25,490 nt of DNA from CBFGWV01 sp965652545 (GTDB lineage: Bacteria > Pseudomonadota > Gammaproteobacteria > Competibacterales > Competibacteraceae), in contig CBFGWV010000037.1 of assembly GCA_965652545.1 (NCBI GenBank), forward strand, positions 1 through 25,490, read 5' to 3'. Positions 15,208 to 23,743 of this stretch are shown here, piece after piece. A program made the position numbers and the translations under genes. Under the pieces are notes generated by a model. It searched no databases. It saw nothing but the letters and a program-made list of their open reading frames with translations, and was not told the DNA's origin. How positions within the stretch are numbered: position 1 is the first letter of the stretch; each line of letters starts with the position of its first letter.

Positions 15208-16424
15208 CATACCGGCCCGGCGCGGCTGCGGCGAGCCAGGGCTACCAGAACCAACGCGGCGGCCGCGGATACGGCGAAGGCTGCCACCAGCGGAATGATC
15301 GTCCCGTCGTAGAACCGCCCCACGATCACCGATTCGGCCACCGCCACCAGGCTGGAGATCGAGGCGATCAGCGAGGCCCCCAACCCCGCGATGCGCCCCA
15401 ATGACTGCATGGCCATGGCGTTGATGTTGCCGAACAGAATCCCCACGCAGAAGAACATCACGAAGCACAGCCCCATGAACACGGCGAACGGCGGCACGCC
15501 GCCGCTGGCGAATGCCACCGCCATGAGCACGGTGCTGAACCCCAGCAAACCGGCCAACGCGGCGATGGCCAGGCGGTGCATGCCGATGCGCATGACCAGC
15601 TTGCCGTTGGTCAGCGAGGCCAGGCCGGTGCCCAGGGCCAGCAGGGCGAAGTACAGCGGGAAGCGCTCCCCCGTGCCATAGATATCCTGGAAAATCGCCT
15701 GCGCCATGCTGTAGTAGACGACCTGGGCGCCGAAGATCAGGCCGGCGGTGACCGTATACGCCATGACCTTGGCATGGCGCACGATGCGCCAGCTGGCCAC
15801 CGCCAGTGTGTGCACCGACAGCGGAATACGCCGCTCCGGCGGCAGCGTTTCCGGTTGGCGCAGGCCAAACCACAGTGCCACCACGACGGCCAGGATCAAG
15901 AACGAGACGAAGATCGCGCGCCAGCCGGCCAGCAGCATGACCGCCTGGCCATAGGCCGGAGCCAGCATCGGCACCAGAATGAAGATCATCATCACGAAGG
16001 ACATGATGCGGGCCATCGCCTCGCCTTCGTATTGATCGCGAATCAACGCCCGCGAGGCGATCTTGGGGCCGGAGACGCCGACACCCTGGATGATGCGCCC
16101 GAGGAGCAACTGCTCGATGGAGGTCGCCGTCATCGCCAGCAGCGTGCCGACGCTGTACACCGCGAGCCCGGCGTAGATCGCCTTCTTGCGCCCCACGGCA
16201 TCCGACAAGGGGCCGAAAATCAACTCGCCGAACACCATGCCGAAAATCAGCATGGAGATCACCAGTTGCATCACCGTGGTGTCCGACGCCCCCAGCGAGC
16301 GGCCCATATCCGGCAGCGCCGGCAGCATGGCATCGATGCTCAGGGCGGTCAGTGAGGTCATCAGCGCGAACAGCGCGATGAACTCCGGCAGGCGCAGTGC
16401 GGGTGTCCGGTCGGCAGGGGTCAT
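15207..16424 (-). CDS. Bcr/CflA-type MFS efflux transporter
   Basis: A 405-residue inner-membrane protein with about twelve hydrophobic spans, typical of the drug:H+ antiporter (DHA1) branch. The N-terminus EFIALFALMTSLTALSIDAMLPALPDMG and the motif-A loop FGPLSDAVGRKKAIYAG (between spans 2 and 3) match Bcr/CflA proteins. LLLGRIIQGVGVSGPKIASRALIRDQ matches motif B after span 3, with its Arg. Length is normal for Bcr/CflA. Known relatives export bicyclomycin, chloramphenicol, sulfonamides or amino acids and dipeptides. The ATG at 16424 has only a weak ribosome site. It is divergent from the Pot-type operon and shares its 204-base upstream region, so the two may be co-regulated. The exported substrate is not predictable. 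Confidence 0.9.
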   Translation of the reverse strand: MTPADRTPALRLPEFIALFALMTSLTALSIDAMLPALPDMGRSLGASDTTVMQLVISMLIFGMVFGELIFGPLSDAVGRKKAIYAGLAVYSVGTLLAMTATSIEQLLLGRIIQGVGVSGPKIASRALIRDQYEGEAMARIMSFVMMIFILVPMLAPAYGQAVMLLAGWRAIFVSFLILAVVVALWFGLRQPETLPPERRIPLSVHTLAVASWRIVRHAKVMAYTVTAGLIFGAQVVYYSMAQAIFQDIYGTGERFPLYFALLALGTGLASLTNGKLVMRIGMHRLAIAALAGLLGFSTVLMAVAFASGGVPPFAVFMGLCFVMFFCVGILFGNINAMAMQSLGRIAGLGASLIASISSLVAVAESVIVGRFYDGTIIPLVAAFAVSAAAALVLVALARRSRAGPV

Positions 16425-16628
16425 TGAGAACGCTCTGAACAGCTGCGGCTTGAGCCCGACAAGCGGGCAAGCCTACCATCCACGTGCGTCGTCTTCGCAG
16501 TGTGCTGAAGCTGCGCTTCACAACTGCTGACAAACCCTCGTTTGTCGCCTCTGCCCGCTTCTTCGCATGCTGGCCCCGCCAAAGGCCACCAGCCCCGGAC
16601 CTCACACGGGGCGCGAAGGAGAACCATC
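16425..16628. promoter_or_regulatory. divergent upstream region of the MFS gene and the Pot-type operon, with a 7-bp inverted repeat
   Basis: The 204 bases hold a perfect inverted repeat, GACAAAC-CCTC-GTTTGTC (16529-16546), standing out from GC-rich surroundings: a likely operator or small hairpin. AAGGAG at 16616-16621 is the ribosome site of the binding-protein gene. I looked for ykkC-type guanidine riboswitch landmarks because of the DUF1989 gene downstream and found none. Confidence 0.45.
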
Positions 16629-17759
16629 ATGAACACGTCCACACACTCACCGGGCCTGACCCGGCGGCGCTTTCTGCAAGGCACGGCGCTGACCGCCGGC
16701 ACGCTGGTCGCCGGCGGGTTTCCCGCGATACTTCATGCCAAGGACACCGAGCTGACCATGTTGTCCTGGTTCGGACATGCCGAACCGGAGGTGGTCGGTG
16801 CCTTCGAAGAGCGCTTCAAGGTGCGGGTGCGCGCCAAGTACTACACCGGCGGGGACCAGATGCTGGCCTTGATGGCCCAGTCGCCGCCGGGTACCTACGA
16901 CGTCATCCTGGCCGATGCCGAATACGTGCAGCAGCTGCACGCGGCCGATTATATCGAGGCGCTGGACCCGGCCGACTATCCGTTCGACGATTTCTGGCCT
17001 GAGTTCCAGCGCTTCCCCGGGCACTGGTTCGATGAGCGGCTGCATGCGGTGTTTCTGCGTTTCGGCTTCCTTGGGCTGTCGCATCATCTCGATGCCCTGA
17101 GCGTCGCCGAGGCCCGTTCCTACCAGGCCCTGTGGTCGCCGGCGCTGGCCGGCCGCGTGGCGCACTTCGACTGGCACCTGCCGAATCTCGGCACGATCAG
17201 CCTGCTCAACGGCAACGCCTCGCCGTTCGATCTGAGCGATCCGGCCTGGGCCGAGGTGCAGGCGGTGCAGATGTCGCTGAAACCGCAGGTGCGTGCCTTC
17301 CTCGACTACGGCGGCATCCTCTCCGCGCTGAAGAACCGCGAGGTCGGCGCGGTACCGGGTATCGGGGACTGGATCACCGGTGTGCTGCAACGCGACGGCG
17401 CGCGGGTGACCACGACCATTCCCGAGCAAGGCGGGCTGCAATGGACCGAGTCGCTGTCCATCGGCAAGGGCAGCCGCCGCCAGGACCTGGCGCGCCAGTT
17501 CATCCAGTACATGCTCTCACCCGAGGGTCAGGTGCGGACGGCCACCCTCAAGGCCTACCCGGCCATGCTGCCGACGCGATCCGGCTGGGCCCGGCTCAAT
17601 GCCGACGATCCGGCCGAGGCGCAGCGCCAGCACATGGTGCTCAACGGGCCGAACGCGTTGGATGAGATCCGCGCCGGGCGCATCAAACTGCGCCAGCTAC
17701 CCACCGGCCAGTCGCTGGAGACATGGAACGACTTCTGGTCGCGTTACAAGAGCGCATAG
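16629..17759 (+). CDS. Tat-exported ABC substrate-binding protein (PotD/polyamine-type)
   Basis: A 376-residue periplasmic binding protein of the spermidine/putrescine-type cluster. The signal is of Tat type: TRRRFLQGTALTAG with the twin arginines at residues 12-13, then a hydrophobic stretch ending near ILHAKD. The mature part begins LTMLSWFGHAEPEVVGAFEERF and has the usual YDVILADAEYVQQL strand-helix and an ALKNREVGAVPGIGDW hinge region. Export through Tat suggests folding before export or a bound cofactor-like ligand. The ATG at 16629 has AAGGAG seven bases upstream. It heads an operon with two permeases, an ATPase and an amidase. The acidic and aromatic residues that would bind a polyamine cannot be placed with confidence, so the ligand may be another cationic or amide compound. 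Confidence 0.9.
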   Translation: MNTSTHSPGLTRRRFLQGTALTAGTLVAGGFPAILHAKDTELTMLSWFGHAEPEVVGAFEERFKVRVRAKYYTGGDQMLALMAQSPPGTYDVILADAEYVQQLHAADYIEALDPADYPFDDFWPEFQRFPGHWFDERLHAVFLRFGFLGLSHHLDALSVAEARSYQALWSPALAGRVAHFDWHLPNLGTISLLNGNASPFDLSDPAWAEVQAVQMSLKPQVRAFLDYGGILSALKNREVGAVPGIGDWITGVLQRDGARVTTTIPEQGGLQWTESLSIGKGSRRQDLARQFIQYMLSPEGQVRTATLKAYPAMLPTRSGWARLNADDPAEAQRQHMVLNGPNALDEIRAGRIKLRQLPTGQSLETWNDFWSRYKSA

Positions 17760-17772
17760 GACAGGTGCCGCC

Positions 17773-18633
17773 ATGACCACCCCCACTCGCGCCCGGCCGG
17801 ATCGCCGGCTGGGCTACCACCTGGCCTTCGCCACGCCCATGCCGGCGTGGCAACTGGCCTTTTTCATCGCGCCGCTGGGTCTGCTGGCGGCGATCAGCTT
17901 CTGGACGGTGCGCAACTACCGCTTACAGCCCGACCACTCGCTGGCCGCCTGGGCCGACATGCTGAGCACGGATTACTTCTGGTCCAGCGCGCTGCGCTCG
18001 ATCGGCTTCGCCAGCGCATCGGCGCTGGTGCTGACGGTGATCGCCTTCCCGGCGGCCTATGCCATCGCCTTCGTACTGCGCCCACGCACGCGGCGGCTGG
18101 TGATGGCGTTACTGATCGTGCCGTTCTTCACCAGCTATCTGGTACGGGTGTACTCCTGGCAGGTCCTGCTGGCCGAGAACGGCGTGGTCAATGCCCTGCT
18201 GGCCGGCGTCGGTCTGTCGGCCGGGCAGTTGCTGAGCACACCGTTCGCGGTGCTGGTCGGCTACGCGACGCTGAGCTTGTCGATCGTCACCCTCCTGCAG
18301 GTGATTGCCCTGGGTGCGATCGACCGTCGGCTGGTCGGGGCCGCGCAGAATCTGCGTTGCGGGCCGCTGCGCACCGTCTTTGCCGTCATCCTGCCGGCGG
18401 CGCGACCGGGGCTGGTGATCGGCGCGTTGTTCGCCTTCATCTTCGCCTTCGGCGATTTCATCTCGCCGCTGTACCTGGGCGGTGGCCGCTACACCACGCT
18501 GCCGACGCTGATCAGCGACACCATCAAGGCCGGCCAGCAATGGCCCCAGGCGGCGGTGGTGGCTGTGCTGATGATCGCCACGCTGCTGGCCACGGCCGTC
18601 GCCGCCCTGACCTATGCCTACCGGAGGCCTTGA
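17773..18633 (+). CDS. ABC transporter permease (PotB-type)
   Basis: A 286-residue inner-membrane permease with about six spans, starting after a basic N-terminus (RARPDRRLGY). The cytoplasmic loop that meets the ATPase, normally EAAxxLGA, reads GAAQNLRCGPLRTVFAVILP (about 194-213), with Gly for Glu but otherwise aligned. VPFFTSYLVRVYSWQVLL is typical of PotB-like proteins. It follows the binding-protein stop by 13 bases and precedes the second permease by two, so the genes are one transcript. Confidence 0.9.
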   Translation: MTTPTRARPDRRLGYHLAFATPMPAWQLAFFIAPLGLLAAISFWTVRNYRLQPDHSLAAWADMLSTDYFWSSALRSIGFASASALVLTVIAFPAAYAIAFVLRPRTRRLVMALLIVPFFTSYLVRVYSWQVLLAENGVVNALLAGVGLSAGQLLSTPFAVLVGYATLSLSIVTLLQVIALGAIDRRLVGAAQNLRCGPLRTVFAVILPAARPGLVIGALFAFIFAFGDFISPLYLGGGRYTTLPTLISDTIKAGQQWPQAAVVAVLMIATLLATAVAALTYAYRRP

Positions 18634-18635
18634 CC

Positions 18636-19430
18636 ATGAAAGCGCTCATCGACTGGCTGCTGCGTCTCTACACCGGGTTGCTGCTGGCGTTTCTGTTCGC
18701 ACCCATCCTTACCGGCGTCGTGTTCTCGTTCAACGACCAGCGCTTCCCGTCCCTGCCCTTGGGCGGGTTCACGACCGACTGGTACGCCGCCGTGCTCGGC
18801 GATGCCCAGGTCTGGGATGCCTTCGCCAACAGCGCCGTGATCGGCGTGTGCGCCGCCACTCTGGCCACACTCATCGGCTTTGCCGCCGCGTATACGGACT
18901 ACCGCTTCCGCTTTCGCGGCAAACAGGTGCTGACGGTCGTGGCCTTGATACCGCCCACCATCCCCCTGGTGATCATGGGGCTGGCGATGCTGGCGTTCCT
19001 CTCGCGCATCGGGCTGGCTGGCACGGTTGTCGGCATCGCCGTCAGCCATATCGTGCTGTGCGCGCCGTTCGCGATGGCGGTGATCCGCCTGCGCCTGTCG
19101 CAGATGGATGCCGCACTGGAGCCGGCAGCGCAGAACCTGGGCGCCACGGACTGGGTGAGCTTCGCCCGCATCGTGCTGCCGTTCGTGGCCCCGGCGCTGC
19201 TGGCGGCGTTCTTCCTCAGCCTGGCGGTGTCGTTCGATGAGTTCGCCGTGGCCTGGTTCGTGGGCGGGCTCAACGAAACCGTGCCGGTGCGCATCCTCAA
19301 CAGCTTGCAAGGACAGGTCAGCCCGACGATCCATGCCATCGGCACGCTGACCTTCCTCACTTCAATGACCTTGATCCTCGGTGTGCTCGCGCTCCTGCCG
19401 CGCACCACCGAACCGGCCGACGGAGCCTGA
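18636..19430 (+). CDS. ABC transporter permease (PotC-type)
   Basis: A 264-residue inner-membrane permease, partner of the preceding one in the transport channel. PTIPLVIMGLAMLAFL and the coupling-loop sequence LEPAAQNLGATDWVSFARIVLPF (EAA motif, with EPAA for EAA) are typical of PotC. The ATG at 18636 has GGAGG (18623-18627) upstream, inside the end of the first permease gene. Four bases separate its stop from the ATPase ATG. Confidence 0.9.
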   Translation: MKALIDWLLRLYTGLLLAFLFAPILTGVVFSFNDQRFPSLPLGGFTTDWYAAVLGDAQVWDAFANSAVIGVCAATLATLIGFAAAYTDYRFRFRGKQVLTVVALIPPTIPLVIMGLAMLAFLSRIGLAGTVVGIAVSHIVLCAPFAMAVIRLRLSQMDAALEPAAQNLGATDWVSFARIVLPFVAPALLAAFFLSLAVSFDEFAVAWFVGGLNETVPVRILNSLQGQVSPTIHAIGTLTFLTSMTLILGVLALLPRTTEPADGA

Positions 19431-19434
19431 TGCC

Positions 19435-20559
19435 ATGACCCAGCCATTGGTGGAAATCGACGCGGTGACCAAACGCTACGGCCCGCACACGGCGGTAGCG
19501 GCGATCGACCTGAGTATCGAGCGCGGCGAGTTCGTGGCCATCATGGGGCCGTCCGGCTGCGGCAAGACCACGACGCTGCGAATGATCGCCGGCCTTGAGA
19601 CACCCAGCGCGGGCGAGATCCGCCTGGCCGGCGAGCGCATCAACGAGCGCCCGGTGTGGCGTCGCGACACGCCGCTGGTGTGGCAGAGCCTGGCGCTGTT
19701 TCCGTTCCTGAACGTGCAGGCCAACGTGGAGTTCGGCCTGCGCATGCGCGGCATCGGCGCGGCCGAGCGGCGGCGCCGAGCCGGGCAGTGGCTGGAGCGG
19801 CTGGAGATCGCCGCACTGGCCGGTCGCAACGTGGCGGCACTCTCCGGCGGGCAGCAACAGCGCGTGGCCCTGGCCCGCGCTTTGGTCACCGAGCCGGCCA
19901 TCCTGTTGCTGGATGAGCCGCTGTCGGCGCTGGATGCGCACATGTCGATACGCATGCAAGGCCTGCTCAAGCAGTTGCAAAGGGAGTTGGGCATCACCTT
20001 CGTGTACGTGACCCACAGCCACTCCGAGGCCTTCGCCATGGCCGATCGGGTGGTGATCATGAACCAGGGCGTCATCGAGCAGGCCGGCTCGCCGCGGACG
20101 ATCTTCCGCGCCCCGGCATCGCGCTTCGTGGCGCGCTTTCTGGGCGGCAACAATGTCTTCGACGGCCGGGTGCGCGCGACCGAGGGCGACAATGCAATCG
20201 TCGACACCCGCGATGGGCGCTTCACCGTCGCCGCGGGCCGACGATCACCGGCGGCCGGCACCGACACCAGTGTCCTGGTACGGGCCGACCGTGTCATGCT
20301 CACCCAGCAGACCGGCTGGGCGGCCAACGAGGTACCCTGCACGGTGGTAACCGAAGAGTTCGTGGGGGCACTGGTGAATCTGTACCTTGAAACGAGTGGC
20401 GGCACCGAAATCGTCGCGCAACTGCAGGAGCGCGACCTGGACCAGGTCGATACCGCACCCGGCGCGCGCCTGATGGCCTCGTGGCACCCGCAGGACTGCC
20501 GGCTGCTCCACGACCCCGTCGGCCGGGCCGCGGCGGATACCATCGCCAAGGTCGCCTGA
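19435..20559 (+). CDS. ABC transporter ATP-binding protein (PotA-type)
   Basis: A 374-residue ATPase that drives the transporter. Walker A is GPSGCGKTTT (about 39-48), the Q-loop reads VWQSLALFP, the signature is LSGGQQQR, Walker B is ILLLDEPLSALD, and the H-loop His lies in VTHSHSEA, where relatives usually have THDQxEA. After residue about 240 a TOBE-type regulatory domain follows (FLGGNNVFDGRV to about 350), as in PotA and other importers. Length is typical. Two bases separate it from the amidase gene, which ties the amidase to the imported substrate. Confidence 0.92.
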   Translation: MTQPLVEIDAVTKRYGPHTAVAAIDLSIERGEFVAIMGPSGCGKTTTLRMIAGLETPSAGEIRLAGERINERPVWRRDTPLVWQSLALFPFLNVQANVEFGLRMRGIGAAERRRRAGQWLERLEIAALAGRNVAALSGGQQQRVALARALVTEPAILLLDEPLSALDAHMSIRMQGLLKQLQRELGITFVYVTHSHSEAFAMADRVVIMNQGVIEQAGSPRTIFRAPASRFVARFLGGNNVFDGRVRATEGDNAIVDTRDGRFTVAAGRRSPAAGTDTSVLVRADRVMLTQQTGWAANEVPCTVVTEEFVGALVNLYLETSGGTEIVAQLQERDLDQVDTAPGARLMASWHPQDCRLLHDPVGRAAADTIAKVA

Positions 20560-20561
20560 CG

Positions 20562-21917
20562 ATGACGGTGCCGCCCGGCTTGCACGACCTGGCCGCCTTG
20601 CTCAGGCAAGGCGATATCACCCCGACCGACCTCATCGAGCAGGCGTTGGAGAAGGCCGGGCGCAGCGGCGCGGTGTTCATCAGCCTGTGCGCCGACAGCG
20701 CCCGCGCCCAGGCGGAAGCGGCCACCGCCCGCCGTCGCCGCGGCACGCCCCTGGGGCCGTTGGACGGCATTCCGCTGGCCTGGAAGGACGTGTTCGATAT
20801 CGCCGGGACAGTGACCACAGCCGGCAGCCGGGCACTGGCGGATGCCCCACCGGCCAGCGCCGACTGCCCGCTGGTGACCCACGCCGCCGCGGCCGGGTTG
20901 ATTCCCATCGGCAAGACCAACCTGAGCGAGTTCGCCTTCTCGGGTCTGGGCACCAATCCGCATTACGGCACGCCGACGTTCACCGACGCGGACGGTATCG
21001 AGCGCATCCCCGGGGGGTCGTCCTCGGGCTCGGCCATGGCGGTACGCCAGGGCATCGTGCCGCTGGCCATGGGCACGGACACCGCCGGGTCCGTCCGCAT
21101 CCCGGCGGCGTTCAACGGCTTGGTAGGCTTGCGCCCGTCGCTGGATCGCTACGACCTGCGCGGGGTCTTCCCGTTGGCGGTGAGCTTCGACACCGCCGGC
21201 CCGCTGGCGCATACGGTCACCGACATTCAAGCCATGGACGCGGTGCTGCGCGGCCTGGCGCCAGTGCCGCCACCGGCCACTGACCTCGGCAGCCTGCACC
21301 TGTGCCTGGATGAGGCCTTGCTGGACGACGAGCGTGTCCAACCGGCGGTGCGCGAGGGCGTGTTGGCCACCGTCGACGCCTGGGTGCAACTGGGCGTGCG
21401 GGTATCGCGGGTGCGGCTGCGTGCCGTGCATGCCACCGCCGCGCTGATCGCCGACGAGGGCTGGCTGGGTGCGGTGGAGGCGCTGGCGGTTCATCGTCAG
21501 CGCCTGGATGGCCCGGCCCGAGGGCTGATCGACCCGAACATCGTCAAACGGCTGGACCTGGCCCGCCAGACCATGACCGACGAGCGGGTGCAGCGCTTAC
21601 GCCGCGCCCGCGAGCGGCTGGCCGACGACATCCGCGCCGAACTGGGCGAGGCCATCCTGGTCGTCCCCAGTGTCGCCCACACCGCCCCGGCCCTGGCCGA
21701 GGTCACCCCCGACACCTTCGCCGCCATCAACGGCCAGACCTTGCGCCTGACCATGATCGGCAGCTTCCTCGGCCTGCCGGGTCTGGCCCTGCCGGCGCTG
21801 CCGGCGGACGACCGGCTGCCGGTGGGGTTGACCCTGCACCGCCTGCCCGGTGGCGACGACCGCCTGATGGCCGCCGGCCTGGTCCTGGCGCGGGCCGCCG
21901 GCTTGACGGCCGACTGA
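20562..21917 (+). CDS. amidase-signature family hydrolase
   Basis: A 451-residue amidase-signature enzyme, hydrolysing an amide or related C-N bond. The Ser-cisSer-Lys triad is visible: Lys75 in AWKDVFD, cis-Ser153 in the Gly/Ser-rich GGSSSGSA (151-158), and nucleophile Ser177 in GTDTAGSVRIPA (171-182). GKTNLSEFAFSG is the usual family block between them. It resembles GatA, but no gatB/gatC is near and the gene sits in a transport operon, so it is a catabolic amidase rather than the tRNA amidotransferase subunit. Start by ATG two bases after the ATPase stop. Its substrate is presumably the imported compound or its breakdown product; relatives cleave ureides, allophanate, indole-acetamide and others. 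Confidence 0.9.
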   Translation: MTVPPGLHDLAALLRQGDITPTDLIEQALEKAGRSGAVFISLCADSARAQAEAATARRRRGTPLGPLDGIPLAWKDVFDIAGTVTTAGSRALADAPPASADCPLVTHAAAAGLIPIGKTNLSEFAFSGLGTNPHYGTPTFTDADGIERIPGGSSSGSAMAVRQGIVPLAMGTDTAGSVRIPAAFNGLVGLRPSLDRYDLRGVFPLAVSFDTAGPLAHTVTDIQAMDAVLRGLAPVPPPATDLGSLHLCLDEALLDDERVQPAVREGVLATVDAWVQLGVRVSRVRLRAVHATAALIADEGWLGAVEALAVHRQRLDGPARGLIDPNIVKRLDLARQTMTDERVQRLRRARERLADDIRAELGEAILVVPSVAHTAPALAEVTPDTFAAINGQTLRLTMIGSFLGLPGLALPALPADDRLPVGLTLHRLPGGDDRLMAAGLVLARAAGLTAD

Positions 21918-21938
21918 GCCGGCGGCGCGAGTCGACCC

Positions 21939-22844
21939 ATGCGCAAACTGCCGCCGCTGAACGCCTTGCGCACCTTTGAGGCCGCCGCGCGGCATGAGAG
22001 CTTCACCCTGGCGGCGCAGGAGCTGAACGTCACCACCACGGCCGTCAGCCACCAGATCCGCCACCTGGAGGAACTGCTCGGGGTCAAGCTGTTCGAGCGC
22101 AGTACGCGGGCGGTGAAGCTCACGCCGATGGGGCAGCGTTTGTTCCCGCCCATCCGCGAGGGCTTCGACCGCCTGGCGGAGGGCTTTGCCGAGATCCAGG
22201 AACGCCGCGGTGCCGAGGTCATCTCGCTGACCACCACGCGCGCCTTCGCCGAGCGCTGGTTGATGCCGCGCCTGGCCGCCTTCCACGTCGACGAGCCGGA
22301 TATCCAGATCAACATCGACGCCTCCGAGGAGACGCCGGACCTGCGCACCGCCGCGGTAGACCTGGCCATCCGCTACGGCCGCGACGGGAGTGACGATCTG
22401 GACTCGCAGGTGCTCATGCACGATCACTACATCGCCGTGTGCCACGCGTCGCTGTGCCCGGATGACCCGACGCCGACGCTCAGTACGGTGGGCAGCCGAC
22501 CGCTGATCGGCTACCGCTGGAAGAACCCCAGCCTGGGCGGCCCGGACTGGGCCGCCTGGTTCCAGGCCGCCGGTATCGCCGCAGCGGAGACCTTTCGCAT
22601 CAGTTGGTACAGCGAGGAGACCCTGGCCATTCAGGCCATGGAGCACGGCTACGGCGCGGTGTTGTGCAGCGATGTGCTGGTGGCCGACGGCCTTCGCCGC
22701 GGCGACTACCGGCGCATCCAAGGGCCGGCGCTGCCGGGGCTGGCCTTCCGCCTGCTGCATGCGCCCGGTGCCGGTCGTCGCCCGGTGGTGCGCCGCTTCG
22801 CCCGATGGCTGGCGGCGCAGGCGGCCTCACTCAGCGACGGGTGA
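21939..22844 (+). CDS. LysR-family transcriptional regulator (GcvA-like)
   Basis: A 301-residue LysR regulator. The N-terminal winged HTH is clear: LPPLNALRTFEAAARHESFTLAAQELNVTTTAVSHQIRHLEELLGVKLFER spans residues 4 to about 54. The effector-binding domain follows (about 90-295), opening VISLTTTRAFAERWLMPRL. The LPPLNALRxFEAAARH start is typical of the GcvA branch. It is the last gene of the Pot-type operon, 21 bases after the amidase, and converges with the CE4 gene 23 bases away. It probably controls this operon, the adjacent leftward pair, or both; T-N11-A sites appear upstream of the leftward pair. The effector is unknown. Confidence 0.92.
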   Translation: MRKLPPLNALRTFEAAARHESFTLAAQELNVTTTAVSHQIRHLEELLGVKLFERSTRAVKLTPMGQRLFPPIREGFDRLAEGFAEIQERRGAEVISLTTTRAFAERWLMPRLAAFHVDEPDIQINIDASEETPDLRTAAVDLAIRYGRDGSDDLDSQVLMHDHYIAVCHASLCPDDPTPTLSTVGSRPLIGYRWKNPSLGGPDWAAWFQAAGIAAAETFRISWYSEETLAIQAMEHGYGAVLCSDVLVADGLRRGDYRRIQGPALPGLAFRLLHAPGAGRRPVVRRFARWLAAQAASLSDG

Positions 22845-22867
22845 GGACGCCAACGCAGCGAGTGGGC

Positions 22868-23743
22868 TCAGCGCGGTGAACGGCCGCGGAAGTCCTCCGC
22901 GATCTCGCCCATGGTCACGAAGCGCACACCCGGATGACGTTGCATATGCGAGATCAGGCGCTCGTGCATGAGCAAGGCGTGCGGGCGGCCGGAGACATCC
23001 GGGTGGATGGTCATGGGGAAGACGGCATAGTCGTACTCGCGGTATACCCAGTCGAAATGGTCGCGCCAGATCTCCTCCACCTGGTGGGCGCTGGCATAGC
23101 CCTGGCTGTTGGCCATGGCGGGGATGAACATCAGCGGCGTCATATCGTCCAGGTGCCAGTTGGCGGGGATCTCCACCAGGTCGGTCGGCGTGCCCCGTCG
23201 CAAGGGCTTCATCCAGTCCGCGGCGGGGCGGGCGAGGTCGATCGGCGTCCAGCTGTCGCCGCTGCGCAGCCAGTACGGTTGGAAGTCATGTTCCATCAGG
23301 CTGTGGTCGTAGCGGATGCCACGCTCCAGCAACAGCTCGACGCTGTGCGGGCTGGTCTCCCACCAGGGCGCGACGTACCCCTGCGGCCGCCGGCCCGTCA
23401 GCTCGCCCACCAGGTCGATGCACCGGTCGAGGATATCGGCCTCCTGCTGGCGGGTCAGCGCCAGGGGGTTCTCGTGGGCATAGCCATGCAGGCCGACCTC
23501 GTGTCCGGCGTCCACCACCGCGCGCGCCTGTTCGGGGAAGGTCTCGATCGAATGCCCGGGGATGAACCAGCTCGTGGTGATGCCGTGGCGGGCGAACAAG
23601 TCCAGCAGCCGCGGCACGCCGACCTCGCCGGCGAACATCCCGCGCGAGATGTCGCGCGGCGAGCGCTCACCGCCGTAAGACCCCAGCCAACCCGCTACCG
23701 CATCGAAGTCCACCCCGTAACTGACCAGAATGTCCTTAGCCAT
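22868..23743 (-). CDS. polysaccharide-deacetylase-fold hydrolase (HpPgdA/PuuE type)
   Basis: A 291-residue NodB/CE4-fold enzyme of the Helicobacter PgdA-like and PuuE (allantoinase)-related group. SYGVDFDAVAGWLGSYGG, then SPRDISRGMFAGEVGVPRLLDLF, HSIETFPEQ, EVGLHGYAHENP and GYVAPWWE match that group closely in my memory. Likely metal and catalytic residues are Asp12/Asp14, His86, His90 and His247 in TIHPDV. It has no signal peptide, so the site of action is the cytoplasm, which suits a cyclic-imide or ureide hydrolase better than a cell-wall deacetylase. The ATG at 23743 overlaps the end of the upstream DUF1989 gene by eight bases (ATGGCTAA), so the two are coupled. Confidence 0.88.
   Translation of the reverse strand: MAKDILVSYGVDFDAVAGWLGSYGGERSPRDISRGMFAGEVGVPRLLDLFARHGITTSWFIPGHSIETFPEQARAVVDAGHEVGLHGYAHENPLALTRQQEADILDRCIDLVGELTGRRPQGYVAPWWETSPHSVELLLERGIRYDHSLMEHDFQPYWLRSGDSWTPIDLARPAADWMKPLRRGTPTDLVEIPANWHLDDMTPLMFIPAMANSQGYASAHQVEEIWRDHFDWVYREYDYAVFPMTIHPDVSGRPHALLMHERLISHMQRHPGVRFVTMGEIAEDFRGRSPR

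Noticed and set aside
16425..16628. Guanidine riboswitch upstream of the Pot-type operon
   Set aside because: Looked for because of DUF1989. None of the conserved ykkC, mini-ykkC or ykkC-III landmarks I know is present. A covariance search would settle it.
17847..18635. Long in-frame N-terminal extension of the second permease
   Set aside because: The upstream part is an out-of-frame reading of the first permease gene. The true start is the ATG at 18636 with GGAGG upstream, where the membrane protein begins.
19476..21494. 672-codon open frame on the minus strand across the ATPase and amidase genes
   Set aside because: Antisense shadow. The plus-strand frames contain complete Walker and amidase motifs; the minus frame has low-complexity Arg/Gly/Gln-rich sequence with no motif.
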